This document shows positions 26,183 through 35,670 of a DNA stretch of 64,000 nucleotides, piece after piece; the stretch's first letter is position 1, and every line of letters starts with the position of its first letter. The position numbers and the translations under genes were made by a program. The notes under the pieces were generated by a model that was given only the letters and a program-made list of their open reading frames with translations, was not told where the DNA came from and made no database searches. The DNA comes from UBA5951 sp009936885 (GTDB taxonomy: Bacteria > Pseudomonadota > Alphaproteobacteria > Puniceispirillales > Puniceispirillaceae), in assembly GCA_937996625.1 (NCBI GenBank), contig CALKVA010000019.1, forward strand, positions 41,557-105,556, read 5' to 3'.

Positions 26183-27670
26183 ATGGGTGTTCCATCGCCA
26201 GATAGTGAGATTTTATCAAGACGAGATGATATTATTGCGGGTCTGAAATCATTGCTTCCAGATGAGTGTGTTTTAGACAGCCTTACTTCTATGCGTGCGT
26301 ATGATGCGGATGGATTATCCTCCTATCGTCAAACACCGCTTGCCGTTGTGCTCCCAACAAATGTCGCACAAATCGCCTCTGTCATGAGATGGTGTAAGCA
26401 CAATGAAGTAAAAATAGTGCCAAGAGGGGCTGGAACATCTCTTTCTGGGGGGGCAACACCTCTCGCAGACGGCATTTTACTTAGTCTTGGGAAGTTTAAT
26501 AAAATATTAGACATAGATTATGAAAACCGATGTGTGGTAACTCAGCCTGGAGTAACTAACCTTGGAATTACCCATGCAGTTGAAGATGCGGGATTTTATT
26601 ATGCACCAGATCCATCTAGCCAAATTGCCTGTTCAATTGGCGGCAATATAGCTGAGAATTCTGGAGGCGTGCATTGCTTGAAATATGGTCTGACCACAAA
26701 TAATGTGCTTGGCGTTGAGATAGTAACCATGGAAGGGGAGGTTATTCGTATAGGCGGCAGGCATCTTGATTCAGGTTCGCTTGATTTATTGGGTGTTTTA
26801 ACAGGCTCTGAGGGTTTGTTAGGTGTGGTAACAGAAGTAACCGTTCGAATTTTACGCAAACCATCAACCCAGCGTGCAATGCTTGTTGGATTTGAATCAG
26901 CTCTGGATGCTGGCAAAGCGGTATCAGATGTGATTTCAGCTGGCATTATTCCAGCTGGAATGGAAATGATGGATAATCCTGCCATAACGGCAGCTGAAGA
27001 TTTTGTTAATGTAGGATACCCAAGAGAAGCAGCAGCACTATTAATCGTCGAGCTAGACGGGCCGAGCGTTGAAGTAGATGCGTTACTCGAAGCGGTAGAG
27101 CGAATAATGCGCAAAGCAGGTGCAAACTCGGTGCGTCTATCTCAGTCAGAACAAGAAAGAATAGACTTCTGGTCTGGACGAAAGGCAGCTTTTCCCGCTG
27201 TTGGCCGTATTTCACCAGACTATTTATGCATGGATGGCACGATACCAAGAAAGGCACTCCCTGAAATGCTGGTTAAAATTTCGTCCTTGTCTCAACAATA
27301 TGGATTGAGAGTTGCAAATGTGTTTCACGCGGGTGATGGCAATCTGCATCCCCTTATTCTATTCGATGCTAATATCGAGGGTGATCTTGAACGAGCTGAG
27401 GCATTCGGAGCAGATATATTGCGTCACTGTGTAGCGCTTGGCGGGGTTTTAACAGGAGAACATGGCGTTGGGATCGAGAAGCGAGATCTAATGGGTGAGA
27501 TGTTTAATGAAACTGATCTCAAACAACAACAGCGTTTAAAATGTGCGTTTGATCCCCAACATTTATTAAATCCAGGTAAGGTATTCCCTCAACTCCACAG
27601 ATGTGCTGAACTTGGACGATTGCATGTGCATCATGGCAAGTTACCACACTCAGACCTGCCTAGGTTTTAA
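26183..27670 (+). CDS. glcD: glycolate oxidase FAD subunit GlcD
   Basis: A 495-residue flavoprotein of the GlcD/D-lactate dehydrogenase family that oxidises glycolate to glyoxylate. The FAD-binding PCMH domain shows VPRGAGTSLSGGATPL and GGNIAENSGGVHCLKYGLT. The C-terminal domain has VFHAGDGNLHPLILFD (metal and substrate histidine) and LTGEHGVGIEKRDLMG. The ATG at 26183 follows GGGGG at about 7 bp. glcE and glcF follow in order, so the three-subunit complex is complete. Confidence 0.96.
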   Translation: MGVPSPDSEILSRRDDIIAGLKSLLPDECVLDSLTSMRAYDADGLSSYRQTPLAVVLPTNVAQIASVMRWCKHNEVKIVPRGAGTSLSGGATPLADGILLSLGKFNKILDIDYENRCVVTQPGVTNLGITHAVEDAGFYYAPDPSSQIACSIGGNIAENSGGVHCLKYGLTTNNVLGVEIVTMEGEVIRIGGRHLDSGSLDLLGVLTGSEGLLGVVTEVTVRILRKPSTQRAMLVGFESALDAGKAVSDVISAGIIPAGMEMMDNPAITAAEDFVNVGYPREAAALLIVELDGPSVEVDALLEAVERIMRKAGANSVRLSQSEQERIDFWSGRKAAFPAVGRISPDYLCMDGTIPRKALPEMLVKISSLSQQYGLRVANVFHAGDGNLHPLILFDANIEGDLERAEAFGADILRHCVALGGVLTGEHGVGIEKRDLMGEMFNETDLKQQQRLKCAFDPQHLLNPGKVFPQLHRCAELGRLHVHHGKLPHSDLPRF

Positions 27671-27707
27671 GTTTAATAGTTCATAATTCGGCTAGAGCAT
27701 TTGTTTG

Positions 27708-28928
27708 ATGAAGTTATTATATCCTGATACCTTGGAAAGTCTGCAAAACATGGTTGCAGAAGCTCTGGCGGAAGAAACAGCGTTAAAAATCGAGGGTTGT
27801 GGAACGCTAGATGGGGTTGGACGCCCTGTCAATGCCCAGAAATGCATTAGCATGAAGAACTATACTGGGATTATTGATTACGACCCTGCAGAGCTTGTGC
27901 TGGTAGTTCGTGCTGGGACGCGTTTGCGAGAAGTAGAAGAATTGCTTGCCTCGGAAAATCAGTTTCTAGCCTTTGAGCCACCCCATTTTAAAAGCCTATA
28001 TGAAGATGCAAACGCACAGCCAACCAACCAGACGATAGGCGGCGTAATAGGCGCGGGTCTTGCAGGCTCAAGAAGGATATCAGCAGGTAGTGCAAGAGAC
28101 TATCTTCTTGGTTTTACGGCTATTTCTGGCAGAGCTGAACTTTTTAAATCTGGTAGCCGTGTGATGAAAAATGTTACAGGATATGATTTGTCCAAGCTTA
28201 TGACAGGGTCATTTGGAACATTGGCAATTATGGATGAAATTACCTTGAAAGTTCTGCCAGCTCCTGAGGTAGCTTATAGCTGTATCGTGCCTACATCTGA
28301 TATGTTTGCGGCTCAGAAAATAGTAGGTCAAATTTTTGCAAGTCCGGTGGAAGCATCAGGTGGGGTGGTAGTGCCTGTTGAAATAGCAAAAGCACTGTCC
28401 TTAGATATTGGCGGGCAAGGCGCTGCTGCCATTATTCGAATAGAGGGTATTGAGATTTCTGTTCTAGATAGAATAAATCAAATCCGAGAATTGCTTCCCA
28501 AAACAAAGGAATGCTATTTGTTGGAAAATCAGGAAACTACTGAATTATGGCGCGCATTATGTAATGGCAAGCCGCTTTCAGAATCTGACCAAATTTGGCA
28601 GATATCAACACCTCCTGCAAGTGGGCCATTTCTGTTTAAGGCCATAAGCGATAGAACTTACATATCTGGATTTCTGGATTGGGCTGGCGGACTTGTTTGG
28701 ATAGCTGGAAAGAGCGAAAATTTGCATAATATTATTCGCACCGAACTTGCGTCTCATGGAGGGGGGCATGCTACATTGTTGAAAGCCGACATTAATTTGC
28801 GCCAGCATATTTCTGTTTTTCAGCCATTACCCTCTGCCTTGCATGCTCTTGAAGTGAGAGTGCGAGATGCATTTGACCCGCGCCATATCCTAAACCCAAA
28901 TCGTACATTACCTGCGATTGCACCATGA
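27708..28928 (+). CDS. glcE: glycolate oxidase FAD-binding subunit GlcE
   Basis: About 406 residues, with the PCMH-type FAD domain seen as VRAGTRLREVEELLASENQFLAFEPPHF and then GTIGGVIG-like ATNQTIGGVIGAGLAGSRR. It ends with FDPRHILNPNRTLP, the shared C-terminal signature of this oxidase class. It works with GlcD and GlcF. The ATG at 27708 is used because the codon before it is a TTG without its own signal. It lies 37 bp after glcD. Confidence 0.95.
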   Translation: MKLLYPDTLESLQNMVAEALAEETALKIEGCGTLDGVGRPVNAQKCISMKNYTGIIDYDPAELVLVVRAGTRLREVEELLASENQFLAFEPPHFKSLYEDANAQPTNQTIGGVIGAGLAGSRRISAGSARDYLLGFTAISGRAELFKSGSRVMKNVTGYDLSKLMTGSFGTLAIMDEITLKVLPAPEVAYSCIVPTSDMFAAQKIVGQIFASPVEASGGVVVPVEIAKALSLDIGGQGAAAIIRIEGIEISVLDRINQIRELLPKTKECYLLENQETTELWRALCNGKPLSESDQIWQISTPPASGPFLFKAISDRTYISGFLDWAGGLVWIAGKSENLHNIIRTELASHGGGHATLLKADINLRQHISVFQPLPSALHALEVRVRDAFDPRHILNPNRTLPAIAP

Positions 28929-28942
28929 GTGAGATAGGATAA

Positions 28943-30256
28943 ATGCAAACACGCTTCACAGAAGAGCAATATCAAAGACCTGAAATCCGCGAAGCGGATG
29001 AGATTTTAAGAAAATGTGTTCATTGTGGTTTTTGCACCGCGACTTGCCCTACTTATGTAATAACAGGCGATGAGCGCGATAGTCCAAGAGGGCGCATCTG
29101 GATGATGCGAGATATGCTTGAATCAGATGCGCCAGCCAGCCAAGAGACATCATTCCATCTTGATAGATGTCTTACCTGTCTTTCTTGCATGACAATCTGT
29201 CCTTCTGGTGTTGATTATATGCATCTGGCAGAAATCGGCAGGGATTATGTGCATAAAACCACGAGAAGACCCTTGTCAGACAGATTATTGAGAATGATGC
29301 TTGTCAAGATTCTACCAAGGGCAAGACTGTTTTCACTAGCGTTGAGGGCCTCAAAGATAGTACAGCCCTTTGCTCGGTTATTTCCTAATTCTATAAGAGC
29401 AATGATACGTTCAGCACCAAAAAAACTCAAGAAATTGGATCCTATTGGCTCAACAGATTTGACTTACCCTGCTGAAGGTAAAACTCAAAGCCGCGTGATT
29501 TTGCTCTCAGGGTGTGCGCAAAGAGCAATAGAGCCTGAGATTAATTCAGCCACAATTCGCATCCTTAATCGAATTGGGGTTGATGTTATTGTGCGAAAGC
29601 AAGCATCTTGTTGTGGTGCTTTAGCACATCATATTGACGAGCCGGAAGCGGCACAATATGCAGTTAGAGAAGTAGTGCGCGCATGGTCGAATGAGATATC
29701 TGATAAACAGATTGATGCCATTATTGTTAACACATCTGGTTGTGGCACAATGCTTAAAGATTATGGTCATTTATTGAAGGATGATGCTGAATTGGCAAAT
29801 GCAGCTGCCACCATCTCGATCCTTGCCTGTGACATAACCGAATTTCTGGCAGATAGTAATGCCATTTCTTTTACACGAAAACCAAATCTGACCGTAGGGT
29901 ATCATTCTGCCTGCTCACTTCAGCATGGTCAGCAAATCACACACGCCCCAAAACTACTTTTAGCAAAAGCTGGGATTGAAATAGCAATCCCAAAAGAACC
30001 CCATCTTTGTTGCGGTTCTGCAGGTGTGTACTCTATTTTACAGCCAGAATTATCAGGTCAGCTTAAACACCGAAAGCTAGATAATTTGAATAAATTAGAC
30101 GTCGATTTATTTGTTGCTGGTAACATTGGTTGTATTAACCAGCTAGCAGATGCACATGCCCCTTTTTGTCATATCGTCCAATTATTAGATTATTTATCTG
30201 GTGGTCCTGTGCCGCCATCGATAAAGGCACTGCCTCAATTACTATCTGCAGAATAA
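28943..30256 (+). CDS. glcF: glycolate oxidase iron-sulfur subunit GlcF
   Basis: A 437-residue protein with two 4Fe-4S cluster motifs near the N-terminus, CVHCGFCTATCPTY and CLTCLSCMTICPSG, then two CCG domains (KQASCCGALAHH and HLCCGSAGVYSI). It passes electrons from the GlcD/GlcE flavins to the quinone pool, at the membrane. The ATG lies 14 bp after glcE. Together the operon would let the cell use glycolate, a major phytoplankton exudate. Confidence 0.96.
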   Translation: MQTRFTEEQYQRPEIREADEILRKCVHCGFCTATCPTYVITGDERDSPRGRIWMMRDMLESDAPASQETSFHLDRCLTCLSCMTICPSGVDYMHLAEIGRDYVHKTTRRPLSDRLLRMMLVKILPRARLFSLALRASKIVQPFARLFPNSIRAMIRSAPKKLKKLDPIGSTDLTYPAEGKTQSRVILLSGCAQRAIEPEINSATIRILNRIGVDVIVRKQASCCGALAHHIDEPEAAQYAVREVVRAWSNEISDKQIDAIIVNTSGCGTMLKDYGHLLKDDAELANAAATISILACDITEFLADSNAISFTRKPNLTVGYHSACSLQHGQQITHAPKLLLAKAGIEIAIPKEPHLCCGSAGVYSILQPELSGQLKHRKLDNLNKLDVDLFVAGNIGCINQLADAHAPFCHIVQLLDYLSGGPVPPSIKALPQLLSAE

Positions 30257-30284
30257 TGCGATTATTGACGCAATCTTGCCCGTA

Positions 30285-31892
30285 TTAATCACGTTTGAAA
30301 AAATCATTTCCTTTATCATCCATAACGATAAAAGCAGGGAAATTTTCAACCTCTATCTTCCAGATTGCCTCCATCCCTAGCTCTGGATATTCTAGCACTT
30401 CAATATGTTTGATAGAATCTAGTGCAAGCTTGGCGGCAACACCGCCAATAGAACCCAAATAAAAACCGCCATGTTTTGCACATGCTTTCCTGACTGCAGC
30501 GCTTCTGTTCCCCTTTGCAAGCATAACCATAGAGCCCCCCGCGGCCTGAAACCTATCCACATACGAATCCATTCTGCCAGCAGTAGTAGGGCCAAACGAA
30601 CCAGATGCCATACCATCAGGTGTTTTGGCAGGGCCTGCATAATAAATCGGGTGGTTTTTTACATAGTCTGGCAAGCTTCCTGTTTCTTCGAGTACTTCCA
30701 GTAGCTTTGCATGGGCAATATCACGCGCAACAATCATTGTACCTGTCAGATTGATCCGGGTTTTTATGGGATGCTTAGATAAAGTTTTGAGGATATTTTC
30801 CATGGGTTGTTGTAAATTAACGGTCACTACTGGAGTATCGCTGGTTTCCTCTATGGTTGGAAGAAACCGTGATGGATCAGTTTCAAGTTTTTCAAGAAAC
30901 ATACCATGTGAATTAATTTTTGCACGTATCTGTCGGTCTGCGGAGCAAGACACACCAATTCCGATGGGGCAGGACGCACCATGTCTTGGCAGGCGTATAA
31001 CTCTAACGTCATGGCAGAAATATTTGCCGCCAAATTGTGCGCCAATTCCCATTTCGCGCGTCATCTCCAGAATAATCTGCTCCCACTCTAAATCACGCCA
31101 TCCATGGCCTGTTATGTCCCCTGTTGTTGGCAGATTATCTAAATCCTTAGTAGAAGCCGCTTTTACTGTTTTAAGCGTGGTTTCAGCAGAGGTGCCGCCA
31201 ATTATGACTGCTAAATGATAGGGTGGGCAAGCAGCCGTTCCCAAATTTATAATAACATCTGATAAAAACGCCCTTAACCCCTCCGGGTTAAGTACAGCCT
31301 TTGTTTGTTGATATAAATAAGATTTATTGGCAGATCCCCCTCCTTTTTGCACAAAGGTAAATTTATACTCATTTCCAGAGCCGCTATAGATATCTATCTG
31401 GGCTGGAAGATTATTACCTGTGTTTTTTTCTTCAAACATTGAAAGCGGGGCAAGCTGGGAGTATCTAAGATTACTGCTTTGATAGGTATCAAATATTCCT
31501 TTTGAGAGCGCTTTGGCATCACTACCGCCAGTTATTACCCTCTCTCCCTTTACAGCCGAGATGATTGCTGTGCCTGTGTCCTGACACATAGGAAGTACCC
31601 TGTCTGCAGAAACAACCGCGTTTTTTAGCATTTCCAGCGCAACAAAATGATCATTTTTACTTGCGTGCTCATCATCCACAATGTCTCTGAGCTGTTGTAG
31701 ATGTGATGGTCTTAATAAATGACTGACATCTTCAAATGCTTTTTGGGCCAGAAAACTTAGCCCTTCTGGGTCAATTTTAAGATAAGTCTGCCCCTCAATT
31801 GTGAATGTATCCACATAGTCTGTGGTGATATTTCTATATTCAGTATTATCTTCTCCAACTGGAAGCAACGGGGTATATGTAAATTCGGTCAT
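30285..31892 (-). CDS. class I fumarate hydratase (4Fe-4S)
   Basis: About 535 residues, containing both the alpha and beta domains of a single-chain class I fumarase, which hydrates fumarate to malate in the TCA cycle. Candidate cluster cysteines sit in VLPMCQDTGTA, AACPPYH and CPIGIGVSCSADRQ. The C-terminal domain has AGRMDSYVDRFQAAGGSMVMLAKGN. The 4Fe-4S class is oxygen-sensitive, unlike class II FumC. The ATG at 31892 is chosen over an upstream TTG; it starts 5 bp after the sspB stop, so the two are likely co-transcribed. Confidence 0.95.
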   Translation of the reverse strand: MTEFTYTPLLPVGEDNTEYRNITTDYVDTFTIEGQTYLKIDPEGLSFLAQKAFEDVSHLLRPSHLQQLRDIVDDEHASKNDHFVALEMLKNAVVSADRVLPMCQDTGTAIISAVKGERVITGGSDAKALSKGIFDTYQSSNLRYSQLAPLSMFEEKNTGNNLPAQIDIYSGSGNEYKFTFVQKGGGSANKSYLYQQTKAVLNPEGLRAFLSDVIINLGTAACPPYHLAVIIGGTSAETTLKTVKAASTKDLDNLPTTGDITGHGWRDLEWEQIILEMTREMGIGAQFGGKYFCHDVRVIRLPRHGASCPIGIGVSCSADRQIRAKINSHGMFLEKLETDPSRFLPTIEETSDTPVVTVNLQQPMENILKTLSKHPIKTRINLTGTMIVARDIAHAKLLEVLEETGSLPDYVKNHPIYYAGPAKTPDGMASGSFGPTTAGRMDSYVDRFQAAGGSMVMLAKGNRSAAVRKACAKHGGFYLGSIGGVAAKLALDSIKHIEVLEYPELGMEAIWKIEVENFPAFIVMDDKGNDFFKRD

Positions 31893-31897
31893 TTTAA

Positions 31898-32416
31898 TCA
31901 AGATGGGTTAGAGGGCTGTTTTCGAAATGAATCTAGTGATACAATATCTGCTGTGTCATTTTCATCAGTATCGCTAGAATCTGTTTTATTTTTATCTTCT
32001 ATTGAAGTGATTAACTCAGATAATTCAGGAGAGGATGCCTCATCATTTGCGCTGAACTGAAGGCCAAAACCAACCGATGGATCTGTAAAATGGGTGACAG
32101 CTGCAAACGGGACAACAAGGCTTTGTTTCACGCCTGAAAATGATAGGGTTAGGCCAAAAAGCGCATCAGTGACAACCAGATCCCAGTATTGATGCTGCAA
32201 CACAATGGTCATTTCTTCTGGATTAATCTCTCTCAAGCTTGAATCCATTTCAACCCCTGAGAATTGTGTCTTAAAGCTGATATAAAAATGGGCTTCGTCT
32301 GGTAGACCCTCTCTCTCAGCTATTCTCAGCGCGCTCTTAACCACATCTCGCAATGCTTCTTCTACTAGAATTTCATAGTCAATGCCCGTCGGCATATTGC
32401 CTGAATCATCGCTCAT
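31898..32416 (-). CDS. sspB: SspB, ClpXP adaptor for ssrA-tagged proteins
   Basis: About 172 residues. The core HFYISFKTQFSGVEM, INPEEMTIVLQHQYWDLVVTD, FSGVKQSLVVPFAAVTHFTDPSVGFGLQF is the alphaproteobacterial SspB fold that binds the ssrA tag. An acidic, Ser/Asp-rich linker (EDKNKTDSSDTDENDTAD) leads to a C-terminal SLDSFRKQP, which resembles the ClpX-docking tail. The ATG at 32416 has GGGGAG 8 bp upstream; a longer frame to 32494 runs into the tmRNA. It lies immediately downstream of the tmRNA gene on the same strand. Confidence 0.95.
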   Translation of the reverse strand: MSDDSGNMPTGIDYEILVEEALRDVVKSALRIAEREGLPDEAHFYISFKTQFSGVEMDSSLREINPEEMTIVLQHQYWDLVVTDALFGLTLSFSGVKQSLVVPFAAVTHFTDPSVGFGLQFSANDEASSPELSELITSIEDKNKTDSSDTDENDTADIVSLDSFRKQPSNPS

Positions 32417-32431
32417 TAATTTCACTCCCCT

Positions 32432-32812
32432 TAGTGTAGTGTGAGGGGCTTTCTGTTGCCAGGTGCACCCTCGACCCCGCCTGCCAGAGCTCAATCCGAC
32501 AGGGCTTAATTTTGATCACTCAAACTGCATTACGCAGCTATTGCAACCGGAGCAGTGTTGTCATTTGCAACTACTACAATGACCCGATAACGGCGGATAT
32601 CATACCGAGCGAAAATACCATCTTTACCACATGCGTCGATCCTATTTCGCCCCCAAAAAAATGCGTCATACCGAAACAAACCTTAATATGATGAGCAATA
32701 ACGTTTGTATTATCAGTGCTCTTTTAGCTTAATGGTGGAGGCGCCGGGTACCGCCCCCGGGTCCGCTCTGCTTATTCCATAATACGTTTATCGCCATAGT
32801 CGACTTGCATCG
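32432..32812 (-). ncRNA. ssrA: tmRNA, permuted two-piece form (ends approximate)
   Basis: The acceptor piece comes first on this strand (about 32812 to 32733) and ends CGCCTCCACCA, encoding its own CCA. A 78-nt spacer (32732-32655) follows, then the coding piece from GGGGGCG at 32654. The 7-bp acceptor stem GGGGGCG/CGCCTCC has a G-U at its third pair, the alanine identity element. A T-arm CCGGG/CCCGG is present. The tag reading frame (32568-32530) gives ANDNTAPVAIAA after the added Ala, with resume codon GCA and stop TAA. This permuted order is known in alphaproteobacteria. The outer ends at 32812 and 32432 are estimates. Confidence 0.93.
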
Positions 32813-32820
32813 ACACTTAA

Positions 32821-32826
32821 ATTATA
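32821..32826 (-). promoter_or_regulatory. -10 box of the tmRNA promoter
   Basis: A perfect TATAAT on the minus strand is placed so that transcription would start near 32814, just before a short hairpin (GTCGA/TCGAC, 32799-32814) at the head of the acceptor piece. The -35 region (TTTCAA at 17-bp spacing) is a poor match. Confidence 0.55.
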
Positions 32827-32923
32827 GGATGAAATGAGACAGGTTGAAAGATTTATCTTAACTTTGTTTGCAATCAGGCAATAAAGTAGGAAGAATAGCG
32901 TTAATCAGGAGTTATTATTAATC

Positions 32924-33721
32924 ATGCAACAATATAAGGATTTGCTCTCTCATGTTTTAGCGCATGGCAATCAGCGCGGAGATAGAACTGGAACAGGAAC
33001 CTTATCGGTTTTTGGTTGGCAAATGCGGTTTAACTTAGCAGACGGATTCCCGCTACTAACCACAAAAAAATTGCATACGCGCTCTATTATTCATGAGCTT
33101 ATCTGGTTTATCCGCGGTGAAACAAATATTGCCTATTTGCGTGATAACAAGGTTCGTATTTGGGATGAATGGGCAGATGAGAGCGGAGAACTTGGCCCTG
33201 TTTACGGAAAACAATGGCGCTCTTGGGTCTCGCCATATGAAGGCCAAACCATTGACCAGCTCAATGATGTTGTACAGCAGATCAAAACCAATCCAGAATC
33301 AAGGCGCCTAATCGTAAGTGCCTGGAACCCAGCAGATACTCCGCAAATGGCCCTGCCACCATGTCACTGCTTGTTTCAGTTCTATGTTGCAGACGGCAAA
33401 CTATCCTGCCAGCTCTATCAACGAAGTGCCGATATATTTTTAGGAGTGCCGTTTAATATAGCTTCTTACGCATTACTAACGCACATGGTTGCACATGTTT
33501 GCGATTTGCAAGTAGGTGATTTTGTTCATTCTTTTGGCGATGTACATCTATATCTGAATCATATTGAGCAGGCAAAATTACAACTACAAAGAGTGCCAAC
33601 TAAGCTGCCAAATTTAGTGTTTAATGCGCCCCCAGATACGCTTGAGGCGTTTGAGTTCGAGCATATACAGATAAATGATTACATCGCAGCACCCACCATT
33701 AAAGCACCAATTTCAGTTTGA
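32924..33721 (+). CDS. thyA: thymidylate synthase ThyA
   Basis: A 265-residue enzyme, the classic length, that methylates dUMP to dTMP using methylene-tetrahydrofolate. Motifs: RGDRTGTGTLSVFG near residues 19-32 (phosphate-binding Arg), LPPCHCLFQFYV with the catalytic Cys near 147, QLYQRSADIFLGVPFNIASY, and the C-terminal APISV tail that closes over the site. CAGGAGTTATTATTAATC precedes the ATG. folA follows 63 bp later, so the enzyme that makes dihydrofolate and the one that recycles it are paired. Confidence 0.98.
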   Translation: MQQYKDLLSHVLAHGNQRGDRTGTGTLSVFGWQMRFNLADGFPLLTTKKLHTRSIIHELIWFIRGETNIAYLRDNKVRIWDEWADESGELGPVYGKQWRSWVSPYEGQTIDQLNDVVQQIKTNPESRRLIVSAWNPADTPQMALPPCHCLFQFYVADGKLSCQLYQRSADIFLGVPFNIASYALLTHMVAHVCDLQVGDFVHSFGDVHLYLNHIEQAKLQLQRVPTKLPNLVFNAPPDTLEAFEFEHIQINDYIAAPTIKAPISV

Positions 33722-33784
33722 ACTTTTTGAGATTTGGTTTCTACGTGACCAGCTATAAGTTAAGTTTGTTTGGGGGAATGTTTC

Positions 33785-34339
33785 ATGACACATGACGAAA
33801 ATACAAATAACAGATTTCAGATGGTCTGTGTGGTTGCTATGGCAAATAATGGAGTTATCGGGGATGGGCAGGGTCTTATCTGGCATCTGCCTGGGGACTT
33901 ACCCCGTGTTAAAAAAATCACCATGGGATGCCCTTTAATTATGGGGAGACGAACCTGGGCTTCTATTGGAAAAGCATTGCCAGGCCGGGCATCGATTGTG
34001 TTAACACGTGATACCAGTTGGACAGCAGATGGCGCTATTGTAGCACATAGCCTGAGTGACGCTATCATGCATGGCAAGAGCTGGCTTGCAAAACAGGAGA
34101 GCCAAGAGACGAGATTGATATTGTTTGGCGGCGGCGAAATTTATGGCCTTGGGATAGATTTATGCCAAGAAATTGAATTAACACGAGTGAATGTAACCCC
34201 CCCAAACGGTACTAAATTCCCTAATATAAATTGGCAAGAATGGGATGAATTTGATGCAACCAGTCACAAGGCTGGGGAGGGTCATCCGAGTTTTAGTTAC
34301 CATCGCTACATTTATAAGACGCAAAACAGATATGTTTAA
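33785..34339 (+). CDS. folA: dihydrofolate reductase
   Basis: About 184 residues. It contains VVAMANNGVIGDGQGLIWHLPGDLPRVKKITMG, with the W-H-L-P-x-D active-site motif, then MGRRTWASIGKALPGR (NADPH-binding) and LFGGGEIYGL. It reduces dihydrofolate produced by ThyA. The ATG at 33785 has GGGGGA upstream; the frame continues back to a TTG at 33770. Some 20-30 N-terminal and C-terminal residues exceed the compact E. coli form, which is not unusual. Confidence 0.96.
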   Translation: MTHDENTNNRFQMVCVVAMANNGVIGDGQGLIWHLPGDLPRVKKITMGCPLIMGRRTWASIGKALPGRASIVLTRDTSWTADGAIVAHSLSDAIMHGKSWLAKQESQETRLILFGGGEIYGLGIDLCQEIELTRVNVTPPNGTKFPNINWQEWDEFDATSHKAGEGHPSFSYHRYIYKTQNRYV

Positions 34340-34393
34340 CGAACACGATATACGAGTTCGAAAAAACCTATTATTCGAAAAGGTAATATTTGT

Positions 34394-35512
34394 TTACTCT
34401 ATAATGATAGCTGGGCCTTCCGCATTCTGACTTTCAAGAGAATCCGAGATTTTCTGTGCGATTGACGAATAGGCTTTGGAATGCGGGTTCTCAGGCTGAG
34501 TAGCAACAATTGGCTCTCCAGCGTCTGATGTTTGCCTGATAGCCATATCAAGCGGTATTCCCCCAAGAAACGCAACGTCTAACTTTGCGGCCTCTTTTTC
34601 AGCGCCACCTGTGCTAAATACATCATGCCTACTGCCGCAATCAGGGCAAATAAAATAACTCATATTTTCGATAATACCTAGGATAGGAACATCTACTTTT
34701 CGGAACATATTAAGCCCTTTTCGAGCATCTATCAAAGCTAGATCCTGAGGTGTAGATACTATTACAGCGCCAGATAGCGATGCACGCTGACAAAGCGTTA
34801 ATTGCGCATCCCCAGTACCGGGCGGTAAATCTATCACTAATACATCCAAATCAGTCCAAAGAACATCACGTAGCATTTGCTCGATAGCGCTCATTACCAT
34901 TGGTCCACGCCAAATCGTTGGCGATTCAGGCTCTACCAAAAATCCAATAGACATTGTCTGGAGTCCCCAAACATCTAACGGCACTAATTTTTTGTCATAA
35001 TATTCTGGTTTTCGGCTTGTGCCTAACAACCGAGGAAGCGAAGGGCCATAAATATCAGCATCTAGAATGCCGACCAAAAGCCCCATTTGTTTTAACGCAA
35101 GTGCAATATTTATGGCTGTTGTTGATTTGCCTACGCCTCCTTTGCCAGAGGCGATAGCAATTACATGCTTAGCTGGCTTTAAAGGTGGGTTTCGGTGTGA
35201 ATCTGGTTTTGAGCGAGGGGTTGGTTGCGACGTGCTGGCTGTTTTATGAGCTGTTAGTATGGCAGTAGCTGACAGAACGCCTGATAAGCTACTTACCATA
35301 TCTTCTGCTTTTCGCCGCAACTCGTCAGACTGATTTGCAAGGGCAGGGTCTATCTCTATTGAAAATCCGATATGCCCATCTTTAATTACAATCCCTGATA
35401 CGTCCCCATCATCGACGATATTATCTTTGGAATGTGGAAATTTGACTTGTCTGAGTGCCGATCTCACTTTTTCTGAAGTTATTTCTGACTGCATTCTTGA
35501 TTTTCCGATCAT
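34394..35512 (-). CDS. Mrp/ApbC family iron-sulfur carrier ATPase
   Basis: A 372-residue protein. The N-terminal DUF59/MIP18 domain (about 10-90) leads to a P-loop ATPase with ASGKGGVGKSTTAINIALAL near residues 118-137, and LPPGTGDAQLTL as a later nucleotide motif. The C-terminal part holds SYFICPDCGSRH, whose CxxC pair carries the Fe-S cluster between subunits. It delivers clusters to apoproteins in the cytosol. It converges on folA with a 54-bp gap and is divergent from hflK. Confidence 0.95.
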   Translation of the reverse strand: MIGKSRMQSEITSEKVRSALRQVKFPHSKDNIVDDGDVSGIVIKDGHIGFSIEIDPALANQSDELRRKAEDMVSSLSGVLSATAILTAHKTASTSQPTPRSKPDSHRNPPLKPAKHVIAIASGKGGVGKSTTAINIALALKQMGLLVGILDADIYGPSLPRLLGTSRKPEYYDKKLVPLDVWGLQTMSIGFLVEPESPTIWRGPMVMSAIEQMLRDVLWTDLDVLVIDLPPGTGDAQLTLCQRASLSGAVIVSTPQDLALIDARKGLNMFRKVDVPILGIIENMSYFICPDCGSRHDVFSTGGAEKEAAKLDVAFLGGIPLDMAIRQTSDAGEPIVATQPENPHSKAYSSIAQKISDSLESQNAEGPAIIIE

Positions 35513-35670
35513 AACGCCAAATATAAGGATGAGATATCGCTAGTTGAAATACTGGTTATATATTATTTATGCAAGTAGTGTAGAATATTGCTGTTTAAAG
35601 ATAGCTGTATAAAGAAATCACTGTCTAGCTATTTGGTCTGAAAAATAACATTAATGGAACGGAGCAACGA

